From Chloroflexota bacterium (lineage in GTDB: Bacteria > Chloroflexota > Anaerolineae > Anaerolineales > Anaerolineaceae), in assembly GCA_012799995.1 (NCBI GenBank), contig JAAZKE010000087.1, forward strand, positions 1 through 64,000: a stretch of 64,000 bases of DNA. The letters are read 5' to 3'. The first letter of the stretch is position 1. Each line of letters starts with the position of its first letter. The notes under the pieces were generated by a model. The model was not told the DNA's origin and ran no database searches. It was given only the letters and a program-made list of their open reading frames with translations. The translations under genes were made by a program, and so were the position numbers. Shown piece by piece: positions 31,847 through 41,290 of the stretch.

Positions 31847-32418
31847 GTTTCATACCAGTCAGGTGGTCGAATAATGATCTTTTGAGCAGTCAGATCTATC
31901 TTTACCACCACTTGCGGAATGGCAGCAATCAGTTCTTCGCTGCCATCTGTTTTTTCAATAACATAAACATCATTCGCGCCGGTTTCAAGAATTTCTTTTA
32001 ATTTTCCGATCAGGTCATCTTGTTCATTTACCACATCCAGTCCGATTAACTGATGGAAGTAATATTCCCCTTCCGGAAGTTCGGGCAGAGACTCCTTTCG
32101 CACATAAACAAAAGTGTTTACCAGCGCTGAGACCTCTGTTTCATTGTGATATTGCAGAAACTTGATCAATAAAAAAGGCGGTTTCTGCCTGACCTGTTGA
32201 ATTTTGCTTTCTTTGTATTCTCTGCCAATAAAGACGGTTTTTCCGGCCTGAATCCGCTCCGGGAAATCAGTCAGAGGCCGGAAAACGACCTCTCCATGGA
32301 TGCCGTGACTGCGATGAATCTTTCCTATGCAAACGAAGACAGACCCATCTTGAAAAGATGAGTCTGCTTCAACGTTGTATTCCAAGTTCGACCCGGACAC
32401 CATACCACAAGCGGTCAA
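31843..32418 (-). CDS. rimM: Ribosome maturation factor RimM
   Basis: VCIGKIHRSHGIHGEVVFRPLTDFPER...YYFHQLIGLDVVNEQDDLIGKLKEILETGANDVYVIE. Confidence 0.93.
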   Translation of the reverse strand: MTACGMVSGSNLEYNVEADSSFQDGSVFVCIGKIHRSHGIHGEVVFRPLTDFPERIQAGKTVFIGREYKESKIQQVRQKPPFLLIKFLQYHNETEVSALVNTFVYVRKESLPELPEGEYYFHQLIGLDVVNEQDDLIGKLKEILETGANDVYVIEKTDGSEELIAAIPQVVVKIDLTAQKIIIRPPDWYET

Positions 32419-32697
32419 TTAGTACTTTGTATCGGGTTCCATTACATCCATCGTGACCTGTCGTCCATCCCGATTTGAGGTCACTTTAAGCAGCTGTCTG
32501 ATCGAATTCGCGACTTTTCCACCTTTGCCGATAACGCGGCCCATGTCTTCTTTGGCGACATGCAGTTGAAGTCGTATTTTCGCACCATTTTTCGCCTGCG
32601 TTACCCGCACACTACTGGTGTCTTCGACTAACGCTAATGCAATATATTCAACCAGTTCTCTTGCTGACTCACTTTTTACGGGAGTTTTTCTTTGCAA
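32419..32697 (-). CDS. khpA: KH-domain RNA-binding protein KhpA
   Basis: VRVTQAKNGAKIRLQLHVAKEDMGRVIGKGGKVANSIRQLLKV, between rpsP and rimM. Confidence 0.92.
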   Translation of the reverse strand: MQRKTPVKSESARELVEYIALALVEDTSSVRVTQAKNGAKIRLQLHVAKEDMGRVIGKGGKVANSIRQLLKVTSNRDGRQVTMDVMEPDTKY

Positions 32698-32724
32698 GGG
32701 ACACCTCTTTTTCCGATATTACGA

Positions 32725-33075
32725 TTATTGAGCTGCACCAGTTTTGGGGTTAACAACCCGATTTGCGTAATATTCATTTGCTTCAGCCATCAGTTCTTCC
32801 AGCGTAGCTTTTCCGCTCTTATAGCGTTCAAAGCGCTCGGTCAAACCGACGCTTTTGAAGAGTTGGCTCACGGATTCACTTGGCTGAGCACCATTCTTCA
32901 ACCATTCATAAACGCGGTCCTCTTTTACCGAAAATGTAAAAGGCTCTGTCCGGGGATTATAGTTCCCCAAAATTTCCAGAAAACGACCGTCGCGCGGGCT
33001 TTCTTTATCTGCCGCGATGATACGATATGTTGCCTGTTTTTTCAAACCATTCCGACGTAATCGAATACGAACCAT
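32725..33075 (-). CDS. rpsP: 30S ribosomal protein S16
   Basis: MVRIRLRRNGLKKQATYRIIAADKESPRDGRFLEILGNYNP. Confidence 0.97.
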   Translation of the reverse strand: MVRIRLRRNGLKKQATYRIIAADKESPRDGRFLEILGNYNPRTEPFTFSVKEDRVYEWLKNGAQPSESVSQLFKSVGLTERFERYKSGKATLEELMAEANEYYANRVVNPKTGAAQ

Positions 33076-33193
33076 GTTTCTAAAAAATCTCCTGTCCTTC
33101 GTAATTCCAAAATTTTAGTATCGCTGATGATCGTCCGTGACGAGGGTTGCGCAGAAGGAGTACGCAAGGGTCTTGTTCTACGGATTCCAGGTT

Positions 33194-34516
33194 TCAGCGG
33201 AACAGGTTGGAGAGACCCTTTCCACCTGTTTTTTGTATTGTTTTCATCATCTTCTGGCTTTCGCGAAACTGCTTCAGAAGGCGATTTACATCCTGTACAT
33301 CAGTCCCGGAGCCTGCCGAGATGCGTCGTTTCCGGCTGGCGTTCAGAATATCCGGGTTGGCTTTCTCCTTTTTAGTCATCGAGTTCAGAATTGCTTCTGT
33401 GACCTTCAGGCTCTTTTCCGCTTCCTGCGGATCAATGCCGCGGGCAGCTTTGCCCAAATTTCCCGGGAGCATATCCAAAATCTGACGGATCGGCCCCATC
33501 TTTTTCATTTGCCTTAACTGCTCAGCAAAGTCTTCTAACGTAAAACGGCCGGACATCAACTTTCCGGCGTTTTGCACAGCCTGCTTCTGATTATAAACCG
33601 ATTCAGCTCTTTCGATCAAACCGATCAAATCACCCATGCCCAGAATTCTGGAAGAAAGGCGCGCCGGATCGTACTCCTCTAACGCATCAATCCCTTCCCC
33701 TACACCAAGGTATTTAATCGGCACACCGGTTACACTGCGAATGGATATCGCCGCGCCACCGCGTGAGTCGCCATCCATTTTGGAGAGGATCAAACCGGTG
33801 ATGTTTACGGTATCGCGGAACCCTTCAGCAACGTGTAGCGCTTCCTGCCCAATCATCGAGTCCACAACTAAAAGGATTTCAACCGGGTTGACGTTTTTCT
33901 GAATCGCCTGCAACTCCGTCATCAACTCATCGTCAAGCTGAGAGCGACCGGCGGTATCGATCAACATCGTGCTGAATCCGCCTTTCCTGGCGTACTCTAA
34001 AGCGCGTTTGCTCAGTTCCGGCGGTTTGAATCCGTCTTCTGTATAGACTTCGACATTGACGCGTTGCCCAAGTGTTTGCAGCTGTTTGATCGCTGCAGGC
34101 CGATACGGGTCTGCCGCAACCAGCAATACACGCTCACCATGCGCACGCAATCGTTTTGCAACCTTGGCAGCCTGGGTAGTTTTACCAGAGCCCTGTAAAC
34201 CAACGAACATCACCACGCGCGGCTTTTCACCGGTCAGGTTGAGTTTTGAAGATTCGCCAAGCGTCTTGATCAGCTCTTCATTGACGATCTTGATCACCAT
34301 CTGTCCGGGGTTAAGCGCTTCGGACACTTCTGTCCCAATAGCGCGTTCACGAACATTGGCAACAAATGTTTTCACAACCGAATAATGAACATCCGCTTCA
34401 AGCAGTGCAATGCGGACCTCACGCATGGCAGAGTCAACGTCTTCAACGCTGAGCCTTCCGCGGCGCGTTAATCCGGCAAATACTTTATTCAGTCGTTCAG
34501 TTAAGCTGTCAAACAT
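33194..34516 (-). CDS. ffh: Signal recognition particle protein Ffh
   Basis: MFDSLTERLNKVFAGLTRRGRLSVEDVD...GLQGSGKTTQAAKVAKRL...C-terminal M-domain. Confidence 0.98.
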   Translation of the reverse strand: MFDSLTERLNKVFAGLTRRGRLSVEDVDSAMREVRIALLEADVHYSVVKTFVANVRERAIGTEVSEALNPGQMVIKIVNEELIKTLGESSKLNLTGEKPRVVMFVGLQGSGKTTQAAKVAKRLRAHGERVLLVAADPYRPAAIKQLQTLGQRVNVEVYTEDGFKPPELSKRALEYARKGGFSTMLIDTAGRSQLDDELMTELQAIQKNVNPVEILLVVDSMIGQEALHVAEGFRDTVNITGLILSKMDGDSRGGAAISIRSVTGVPIKYLGVGEGIDALEEYDPARLSSRILGMGDLIGLIERAESVYNQKQAVQNAGKLMSGRFTLEDFAEQLRQMKKMGPIRQILDMLPGNLGKAARGIDPQEAEKSLKVTEAILNSMTKKEKANPDILNASRKRRISAGSGTDVQDVNRLLKQFRESQKMMKTIQKTGGKGLSNLFR

Positions 34517-34735
34517 CGTCCATTACCATGCAACACAAAATATTCTGCTTCTGAAAAGCAGCCTGTCAATTTTATCCTACTCCGACTGCCGTGTAAAGCC
34601 TTACTGGCTCAAATTGTTTCAGGAGTTGATCAATGTCGATTTAACGGGGCAACCAGTTGGCGAAGAAGAAACAGTTTCCCGCAAGCCAGCGACAGAATTT
34701 AAAGATGATGATAATCTCATTAAATAAAGAAAATA

Positions 34736-34765
34736 ACTTGTTGTGTTGTGTTGTGTTGTGTTGTC
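34736..34765. repeat. Pentanucleotide tandem repeat (TTGTG)n
   Basis: cttgttgtgttgtgttgtgttgtgttgtc read directly. Confidence 0.9.
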
Positions 34766-34863
34766 TTCCCTGCTGCGTCGTTATGAAGGAAAAGCGAGTT
34801 TATCTATACGAAATTGATGTAAATGAACCATTGCAAAAAGCAGCTGCTTATGGAAGTTGCGAT

Positions 34864-34904
34864 GCCTCCTGCTTGTTAGATGAAAAGTTCAACAAGCAGG
34901 AGGC
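34864..34904. repeat. 14-bp perfect inverted repeat (hairpin, 13-nt loop) downstream of ldh
   Basis: GCCTCCTGCTTGTT agatgaaaagttc AACAAGCAGGAGGC; no U tract on either side. Confidence 0.85.
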
Positions 34905-34960
34905 TATCTCATCATACCTCATTCGAGGTGTATTCGTGCTGTTTCAATCAAAAAAAGCAA

Positions 34961-35914
34961 TTAAATATTTTTCGTTAAATCAATAACTGAACGGACTGCA
35001 GCTCCAGATTTTCGGAGAAGTTCCAATTCATTAGGCGGCAATTGGACTTCAAGCACTTTTTCAATGCCTTCGCTACCAACAATGCAAGGGACACTGACAA
35101 CTGTATCGTGCAAACCGTACTCGCCATCTAAAACACACCCGACCGTATAAATTATATTTCTATCATTAAGAAATGAAGTACACAATTCAGTAGCTACAAT
35201 ACCTATACTGTAGAAAGTTGCACCTTTTCGCTTGATTACTTCAGCACCGGCTTTTTTGTTTAGCTCACCCATTTCAAATTTTTCTTTTTCAGTAAATTCA
35301 ATGCCGGATGCTTTACAGTAATCATCAATGCTGAAACCACTTATTCTTGAAAAACTCCACGCTGGGAATTGAGTTTCACCATGTTCGCCGAAAACATAAG
35401 CGTAGATATTTTTCATACCAATGTTAAATTTATCAAATAGCAAAGTCCGTAAACGGATGCCATCAAGAACCGTGCCTGATCCAACTACCGTACCGCGCGG
35501 CAAGCCTGTCCATTTACTTACATGGTAGGTCAAAACATCAACCGGATTCGAAATTACCAGGATGAGCCCGCCATCATAATGTTCCATGATACTCTCAGTC
35601 ATAGCTTTGGCAATTCGAACATTTTTCTCTGCCAGGTCCATACGGGTTTCACCCGGTTTGCGTCCCGCACCAGCTGTTATCACGATAATATCAGAGCCTT
35701 TGATATCTGAATAATCGCCGGCATAGATCTTTAGACGATCCATGTAAGATAAACCGTGTCGGATATCCCGCGCTTCACCTTCCGCTTTTTCACGGTTGAC
35801 ATCGATCAGCACTAATTCATTGCATATTTGTCGAATTGCCATAGCATAAGCAACGGTTGCTCCCACATTTCCAGCGCCAACAATTGCTATTTTTCTTCCC
35901 TCGATTGTTCTCAC
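34961..35914 (-). CDS. ldh: L-lactate dehydrogenase
   Basis: KIAIVGAGNVGATVAYAMAIRQICNELVLIDVN...VISNPVDVLTYHVSKWTGLPRGTVVGSGTVLDGIRLR...VFGEHGETQFPAWS. Confidence 0.95.
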   Translation of the reverse strand: MRTIEGRKIAIVGAGNVGATVAYAMAIRQICNELVLIDVNREKAEGEARDIRHGLSYMDRLKIYAGDYSDIKGSDIIVITAGAGRKPGETRMDLAEKNVRIAKAMTESIMEHYDGGLILVISNPVDVLTYHVSKWTGLPRGTVVGSGTVLDGIRLRTLLFDKFNIGMKNIYAYVFGEHGETQFPAWSFSRISGFSIDDYCKASGIEFTEKEKFEMGELNKKAGAEVIKRKGATFYSIGIVATELCTSFLNDRNIIYTVGCVLDGEYGLHDTVVSVPCIVGSEGIEKVLEVQLPPNELELLRKSGAAVRSVIDLTKNI

Positions 35915-36004
35915 AGCGATACCTCTTTCATTTGATATATTATTTTTTTAACTTTTACTGTAGAAAAGTATATATTGATGGGTATTCTAATCGTTCGCGA
36001 TTGG

Positions 36005-36363
36005 AAAAGCAAGAGATTGTATAGGTTCAAATGTGTTTCTGAACCTGCTCACCTGGAAATTAGCCATGGATATATTTTTTATATCACAACATAATTAATT
36101 TGATTCTTGCGATTTTTCTACATGTCAATTTTTGTTGAATTTTTCACTTGCAGATAAAATAGAATAGATGTAGTTCCTAAAGGATGGAAAAAAACTTTTG
36201 GCAGAATCTTATGTCAAACTATTACACTTACTAATTGATCGGTTCCTTCCGGACATGTTATGAAGCATATCAAATGCAGGAAATACATCTATCTTGACAG
36301 CATTAAAAGAATCTGCCAGGCGTTTGACTGAGGTGTGGACAATTTTTTGAAATTTATTGAATA
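36005..36363 (+). repeat. Island repeat, R part, copy A (contains decayed XRE/HTH_26-like gene relic)
   Basis: Same order as 39379-39727: TTCAAATGTGTTTCTGAACCTGCTCA...ATGTTATGAAGCATATCAAATGCAGGAAATACATC...ATTAAAAGAATCTGCC. Confidence 0.8.
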
Positions 36364-36554
36364 TAGGTTGATGAAGCATGAATAAAATTTTGGAATCTTG
36401 ATTAAATATGCTAAGGATAGACGAAATAGGAGAAAAGGTCTTTTGGAATATCGCGCAAACCCAGTTAAGGTCATTTTTTCTAGTTGCTTAATGTATTCCT
36501 TATGTCTTTAATCAGTTATTATTATTCCGAATAAAGAAGGGGTAGAACGGTAAC

Positions 36555-37991
36555 ATGAGTAATCTAGTGGGAGCAGAGCGGCTCGTCTTTGAGATGGGTG
36601 TTGCTGATGAAGGATTTAGCTTTACATCTTCTATTGAAACAGCTTTTATATCTACAGAAACTGAAATAAAGAGACTTAAAGACACCATAAAATCAGTAGA
36701 AAATATCAGACCGGACTGTGATAAATTGGACTATGTTTTGGCAGCATGTTCAGGAGTTCTGTGTGGAATTATAGATATTTTTGTTGTCGGGAAACCCGGA
36801 GAATCTCCAGCAACTAATAAAACTGATGAGTGGGTTGCAAATAGAGTAACTGATTTCGCTAAACTTTGTGGTTGGGATGGAAAAGGAGATTTATCATCAG
36901 CGCTCAGATTCCTTGAGAAGGAAAAATTCAAAATTCCATATGACCAGACCGGCATAGGTGGTGCAGGGAAAGAAATATATGACTTGTACCCTTTAAATCA
37001 TCATTTTAAATCGCTAGGTCATAATCCAACTTTGCTAGGTCTGTTTTATTCAATATTAGATCAGTTTACAAATCAATCACACTTTGTTTCAGATGGTCAA
37101 CTGATAGCTTTAGTTAATGCTGATAGTAAATTTGAACTTCACGGCAATAGTTTTCTGGCAAAATTATTCTGTGGTTTCTGTAACTGGTTTGGTCATTTAA
37201 TTTCCGATGTTTCCGGATCATCAGGTAGTAAGGTCCGTGGGATGGGAATACCTTCTCCATTTTGGGCATGGACGAACGATATTATTGCAATAAAGAAACA
37301 GCTCGGAATTTCTGTCTCAGAGTTTGACAAAACAATAAATGAGCTAGCTCTGAGCATATACAAGAAAGGCTATGACATTCGCTTTCAAGTGACCCAGGCC
37401 ATTCCTGTCTTTATAAATGAAATGGTTGTCAGGCTGATATATTCAATAAGGCGATTTGTAAAATATTTAGTAACGACAGATAAAACAGATCTTTCCGCTA
37501 CCGCTGTGTGGAATGCCTGCGAGCCTTTTTCAAACCCTACAATAAAAAGAATGCTTTCAGTAGCACATGGAGTTTTTTGCATGATGGACCTTGGGGATGC
37601 TACTATAAGAGCTTTTATATCAGGTGGTGGCATCTTTGAATTAGCTGAATTTTCCCTTCGTCTTAACATCGTGGGTGTAGGACGTCTCGCTATTTCATTG
37701 TATGGTGAAGTAAAACAGACTAATGTAATACGAGTAGCTGAGTCTGAAGCTCAATTTTCAAGAAGAGAAACAACAATAGTAGAAAATTACCTTGCCGGTC
37801 TTACCTTGTTATCTGAATTATACGATGACAAAGAGCTTGTACATTTTATTGATGATTTTAAAAACAGTGATATGTATATTCAGGCATTCCGGAAATCTGC
37901 CCTTTTGGCAGAACTCAGAAAAGTTCCTGATAATAAGATACTTAGAACAAAATCTGACATAGATTCATATTTTGGAGATGCTAAAAGATGA
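36555..37991 (+). CDS. Uncharacterised 478-aa protein, first gene of a coupled pair
   Basis: RBS-like aaggggtagaacggtaacATG; conserved-looking NHHFKSLGHNPTLLGLFYSILDQFTN...CNWFGHLISDVSGSSGS. Confidence 0.85.
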   Translation: MSNLVGAERLVFEMGVADEGFSFTSSIETAFISTETEIKRLKDTIKSVENIRPDCDKLDYVLAACSGVLCGIIDIFVVGKPGESPATNKTDEWVANRVTDFAKLCGWDGKGDLSSALRFLEKEKFKIPYDQTGIGGAGKEIYDLYPLNHHFKSLGHNPTLLGLFYSILDQFTNQSHFVSDGQLIALVNADSKFELHGNSFLAKLFCGFCNWFGHLISDVSGSSGSKVRGMGIPSPFWAWTNDIIAIKKQLGISVSEFDKTINELALSIYKKGYDIRFQVTQAIPVFINEMVVRLIYSIRRFVKYLVTTDKTDLSATAVWNACEPFSNPTIKRMLSVAHGVFCMMDLGDATIRAFISGGGIFELAEFSLRLNIVGVGRLAISLYGEVKQTNVIRVAESEAQFSRRETTIVENYLAGLTLLSELYDDKELVHFIDDFKNSDMYIQAFRKSALLAELRKVPDNKILRTKSDIDSYFGDAKR

Positions 37992-39109
37992 TGAAAAAGA
38001 ATAAAACAAGGTTGCAAATTGCTCAAGAGCAGGCAGAGTCAGCAATTAAAAAAACAAATGAGAAAATTGAAGAGTTAGGTACGCATACAAGCAGGCTTTA
38101 CGATATCTTGAACGTCTTACAAAACTTCTTTGAAGAAATTAAGAATATCCCAAACGAAAAGCGATTAGAGTATGAAAAACTGAAAGAAATTCGCCTGAAC
38201 TGGAAACAGCAAGCGGAAAAGATTGAGTCAGATTACAAGAATGCTGCCGTAAAAAATGTAGGAAAAGGTGCCGTAGGTGTTGGCGTTGGAGTCGCAGTTG
38301 CAGCATTTGGACCCACTGCTGCAATGGGAGTTGCGACCACATTCGGTGTTGCTTCAACAGGAACAGCCATATCGGCATTAAGTGGTGCGGCAGCTACCAA
38401 TGCGGCATTAGCATGGTTGGGAGGAGGTGCGATCGCGGCAGGCGGTGGTGGAATGGTTGTCGGGAAAGCATTGCTGGCTCTTGCAGGACCTGTCGGTTGG
38501 GCAATTGGAGGAGTGGCACTTATTGGAAGTGGGATTCTGCTTTGGAGCGGTAAAAAATCGAAGGAAAAACTTGAAGATATTTTTACTCTCATCAGTAAGC
38601 GCGATGTTAAATCATACGAACTTGCTATTGTAGAATTAAACGAACGAATAAATCGTATTATAGACGAAAGTCAAAAACTAAATTACTCAATCGAGAGAAC
38701 TGTAACATTTGGTTTGGACTACAATAGCATGACGGAAGCACAGCAATATGAATTAGGTTCCTATGTGAATCTGATGAATTCATCAACTCAATTATTGGTG
38801 AATCCTATAATCGGATTGCAACCCAAATATAACAAAGGCGATTTACAACGATTTACAGCCCACAACAATAAAAGTATCGACAATAAACAGGAAGCTTTAA
38901 TTGTCGCCCTCTCAAATCTCTTATATAAGATAAACCTTGATGAAAAAGATAAGAAACTATTATGGATGTCTTTTAAAAGTAACAAGAAGTTCTTATCATC
39001 GATAGAAATATCAAAAAGTGATTTTAAATTTTCAATTATTGAAACGGTAAGTGATGCTCTTAATTATAAGTATGGGTTAGAAAGTGACGATAATAATTCA
39101 GTTGAATAA
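37988..39109 (+). CDS. Uncharacterised 373-aa protein: coiled coil + glycine-zipper hydrophobic core + C-terminal domain
   Basis: ATGA overlap with upstream gene; VGVGVGVAVAAFGPTAAMG...LSGAAATNAALAWLGGGAIAAGGGGMVVGKALLALAGPVGWAIGGVALIGSGILLW. Confidence 0.85.
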   Translation: MMKKNKTRLQIAQEQAESAIKKTNEKIEELGTHTSRLYDILNVLQNFFEEIKNIPNEKRLEYEKLKEIRLNWKQQAEKIESDYKNAAVKNVGKGAVGVGVGVAVAAFGPTAAMGVATTFGVASTGTAISALSGAAATNAALAWLGGGAIAAGGGGMVVGKALLALAGPVGWAIGGVALIGSGILLWSGKKSKEKLEDIFTLISKRDVKSYELAIVELNERINRIIDESQKLNYSIERTVTFGLDYNSMTEAQQYELGSYVNLMNSSTQLLVNPIIGLQPKYNKGDLQRFTAHNNKSIDNKQEALIVALSNLLYKINLDEKDKKLLWMSFKSNKKFLSSIEISKSDFKFSIIETVSDALNYKYGLESDDNNSVE

Positions 39110-39189
39110 TTTTCGATACATTTTTTACGCTCAATTGGCTCATTCCAAAATCTGATTAAATGTTTTCCTTATACTCAAGGCTGTCTTTC

Positions 39190-39378
39190 AAGTCGATTGT
39201 ATCCATTTTGTAGCCTTTAGCCAGCAGCAATGAACGGATTCGAACCAATGATCTATAAGAGTTGGGCTTTTTTGTGAACCTATAATTCCCGAGTTCAAAT
39301 TAGCAAAGGAAATCAGGTGTATTGCCAGGTTTCTTTTGAATCGTTCAACATATCCTTCAAAGACAGAAGACAAAAAGC
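39190..39378 (+). repeat. Island repeat, L part, copy B (tRNA TpsiC-arm-like segment on minus strand)
   Basis: Matches 45700-45888: GATTGTAT(C/T)C(A/G)TTTTGTAG...GGATTCGAACCA...GAACCTATAATTCCCGAGTTCAAATTAGCAAAG...TTCTTTTGAATCGTTCAACATATC. Confidence 0.82.
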
Positions 39379-39727
39379 AAGGGTTCTCTGTCTCAAATGT
39401 GTTTCTGAACCTGCTCAACTGGAACTCAGCCATGGATACAATTCTTTATATCGGCAATTAAGTTTATTTGATCCTTGTGACTTCTCTACAAGTCAAATTT
39501 TATTGAATTATTCACACAGAGATAATAAAATAGGTATAGTTTCTCAAGGACGGAAGGAAAAACTTTGGCAGGACCTATGACAAACTGTTACACTTATCAA
39601 TTGACCAGTTCCTTATGGACATGTTATGACACATATTAAGCGCAGAGAGTACATCTCACTCGACAGTATTAAAAGAATCTTCCGGATATTTGACTGCACT
39701 GTGGACGATATTTTGGAATTTATTGAT
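39379..39727 (+). repeat. Island repeat, R part, copy B (decayed HTH gene relic)
   Basis: Matches copy A; frames give TYDKLLHLSIDQFLMDML* then MTHIKRREYISLDSIKRIFRIFDCTVDDILEFIDEK*. Confidence 0.82.
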
Positions 39728-39736
39728 GAGAAATAA
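39626..39736 (+). pseudogene. C-terminal remnant of XRE-type (HTH_26-like) regulator
   Basis: REYISLDSIKRIFRIFDCTVDDILEFIDEK resembles the recognition/C-terminal part of small Cro-like regulators; N-terminal half broken. Confidence 0.55.
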
Positions 39737-39833
39737 CACTGGATGACATTATACTGATTTTGCTGATTACTGAAATCTTGCTGAAACGTCTCGGATTTAA
39801 GAATGGCAATAGGGAAAGGAGGGGAAAAGTTTT

Positions 39834-40394
39834 ATGGCAAATTCCAACATAACAAAACAAGCACTTTCAACTGCCTTGAAAGAACTCATGGAAGAAATTC
39901 CTTTCGATAAAATCCGTATAGCAGATATTTGTAATCGATGTGATATGAATCGAAAGAGTTTCTATTATCATTTTAAAGATAAGTATGACCTTTTAAACTG
40001 GATTTTTGATACCGAATTTATTTCATTTGCTAAGGATCTTTCACAAGCTGAAGAACTTAATGAGCATGTAGATGCAGTCCAAAATATATGCAACTATTTT
40101 TATGAAAACAGAGATTTCTATCGCAAGGCGTTGCAAACAAAAGGGCAAAACTCTTTTCCTGAACATTTCCGAGCATATGTAATGCCGATTATGAAGCTGC
40201 GAATTGAATATTTATTTGGTGACAGCGAAGATGATTTTACATTGAATTTTTTTACTGATGCAGCGGTGGCTACAATAGAGCGTTGGCTGTTAGACAAAAA
40301 CTGTATGCCACCGGATGAATTTATGAATAAATTAATGCACCTTGTTCAGCAGGGAGCTGAGGCATTACACAATGAATTAAATAAGGAAGAATAA
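39834..40394 (+). CDS. TetR/AcrR family regulator
   Basis: IRIADICNRCDMNRKSFYYHFKDKYDLLNWIFDTEF. Confidence 0.87.
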   Translation: MANSNITKQALSTALKELMEEIPFDKIRIADICNRCDMNRKSFYYHFKDKYDLLNWIFDTEFISFAKDLSQAEELNEHVDAVQNICNYFYENRDFYRKALQTKGQNSFPEHFRAYVMPIMKLRIEYLFGDSEDDFTLNFFTDAAVATIERWLLDKNCMPPDEFMNKLMHLVQQGAEALHNELNKEE

Positions 40395-40429
40395 TTGATT
40401 GAAATTCTCATGGTAATTATTCTTCGCAA

Positions 40430-41290
40430 TTAACAATTACTTTCTTTTAAGAAACTGGTGATCTTCACTCCATCTTGGTAACCTTTTTGATATAGTTGAT
40501 GGAGCGCATTTGTATCCCGGCTTAATGTGTTTATGCCACAGGTATCATCAGGTGCTATGATCAACAACATTCCACATGCAGCAAGTTTTTGAGCCAATAT
40601 CACACCTTTATTATATTCTTCTGCTTGATGGTCCAGTTTTTCGGCTATCAGCGGATATTCCTTTCGAATGAGAGCTGCAAGTTTCTTATCTTGATCAGAT
40701 GTCATTACCGTATTTTCAGGTAACGTTAGAAGGAGTACGACTCTATCGCAACCGAGCAAAAATGCTTTTTCAATCGGAATAGAATCGGCAAGGGAACCAT
40801 CGTAATAAAGTTTGTCTCCTATAACATAAGGGTGACATACAAAAGGAATAGAGCATGATGCTTTCAGAATACTGTAATCATCCTGATGTAAATCACTTTT
40901 ATCAAAATATTTTGCCTTGCCGGTTTCTGCTTCCGTAGCAACAACGATAAATTCCATGGGATTAGCAACAGCAGCCGGATAATCCAACGGATTTTCCCCA
41001 TCTGAATTACTTAGTGTGCTGTAAATGTAATCAAGATCAATGAATGATTTTTTGGAACGCAAATTATTGATGCTGACATACTCTTCTCGCGACATATATT
41101 CAGTATAAAACTGATAGCTTCTACCCCTCTGACCGGCAATATAGGTGATTAAATTGCCGCTTCCGGCAGATACACCAATTCCAAGATCAAAATGAATGTT
41201 GTAATCTATGCAGTAGTCCAGGACACCAGCTGTATAAATTCCTCCGAAACCACCGCCTACATCTACGATGCCTGTTTTTTCACTTTTCAC
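40430..41290 (-). CDS. Patatin-like phospholipase
   Basis: Oxyanion motif DVGGGFGGIYTAGVLDYC, nucleophile GVSAGSG, DGSLADSIPIEKAFLLGCDRVVLLLT. Confidence 0.88.
   Translation of the reverse strand: MKSEKTGIVDVGGGFGGIYTAGVLDYCIDYNIHFDLGIGVSAGSGNLITYIAGQRGRSYQFYTEYMSREEYVSINNLRSKKSFIDLDYIYSTLSNSDGENPLDYPAAVANPMEFIVVATEAETGKAKYFDKSDLHQDDYSILKASCSIPFVCHPYVIGDKLYYDGSLADSIPIEKAFLLGCDRVVLLLTLPENTVMTSDQDKKLAALIRKEYPLIAEKLDHQAEEYNKGVILAQKLAACGMLLIIAPDDTCGINTLSRDTNALHQLYQKGYQDGVKITSFLKESNC

Noticed and set aside
34736-34765. CRISPR array
   Set aside because: Simple pentanucleotide repeat with no spacers or cas genes.
34961-36000. Rex operator upstream of ldh
   Set aside because: No TTGTGAA-N4-TTCACAA-like palindrome could be seen in 35915-36000.
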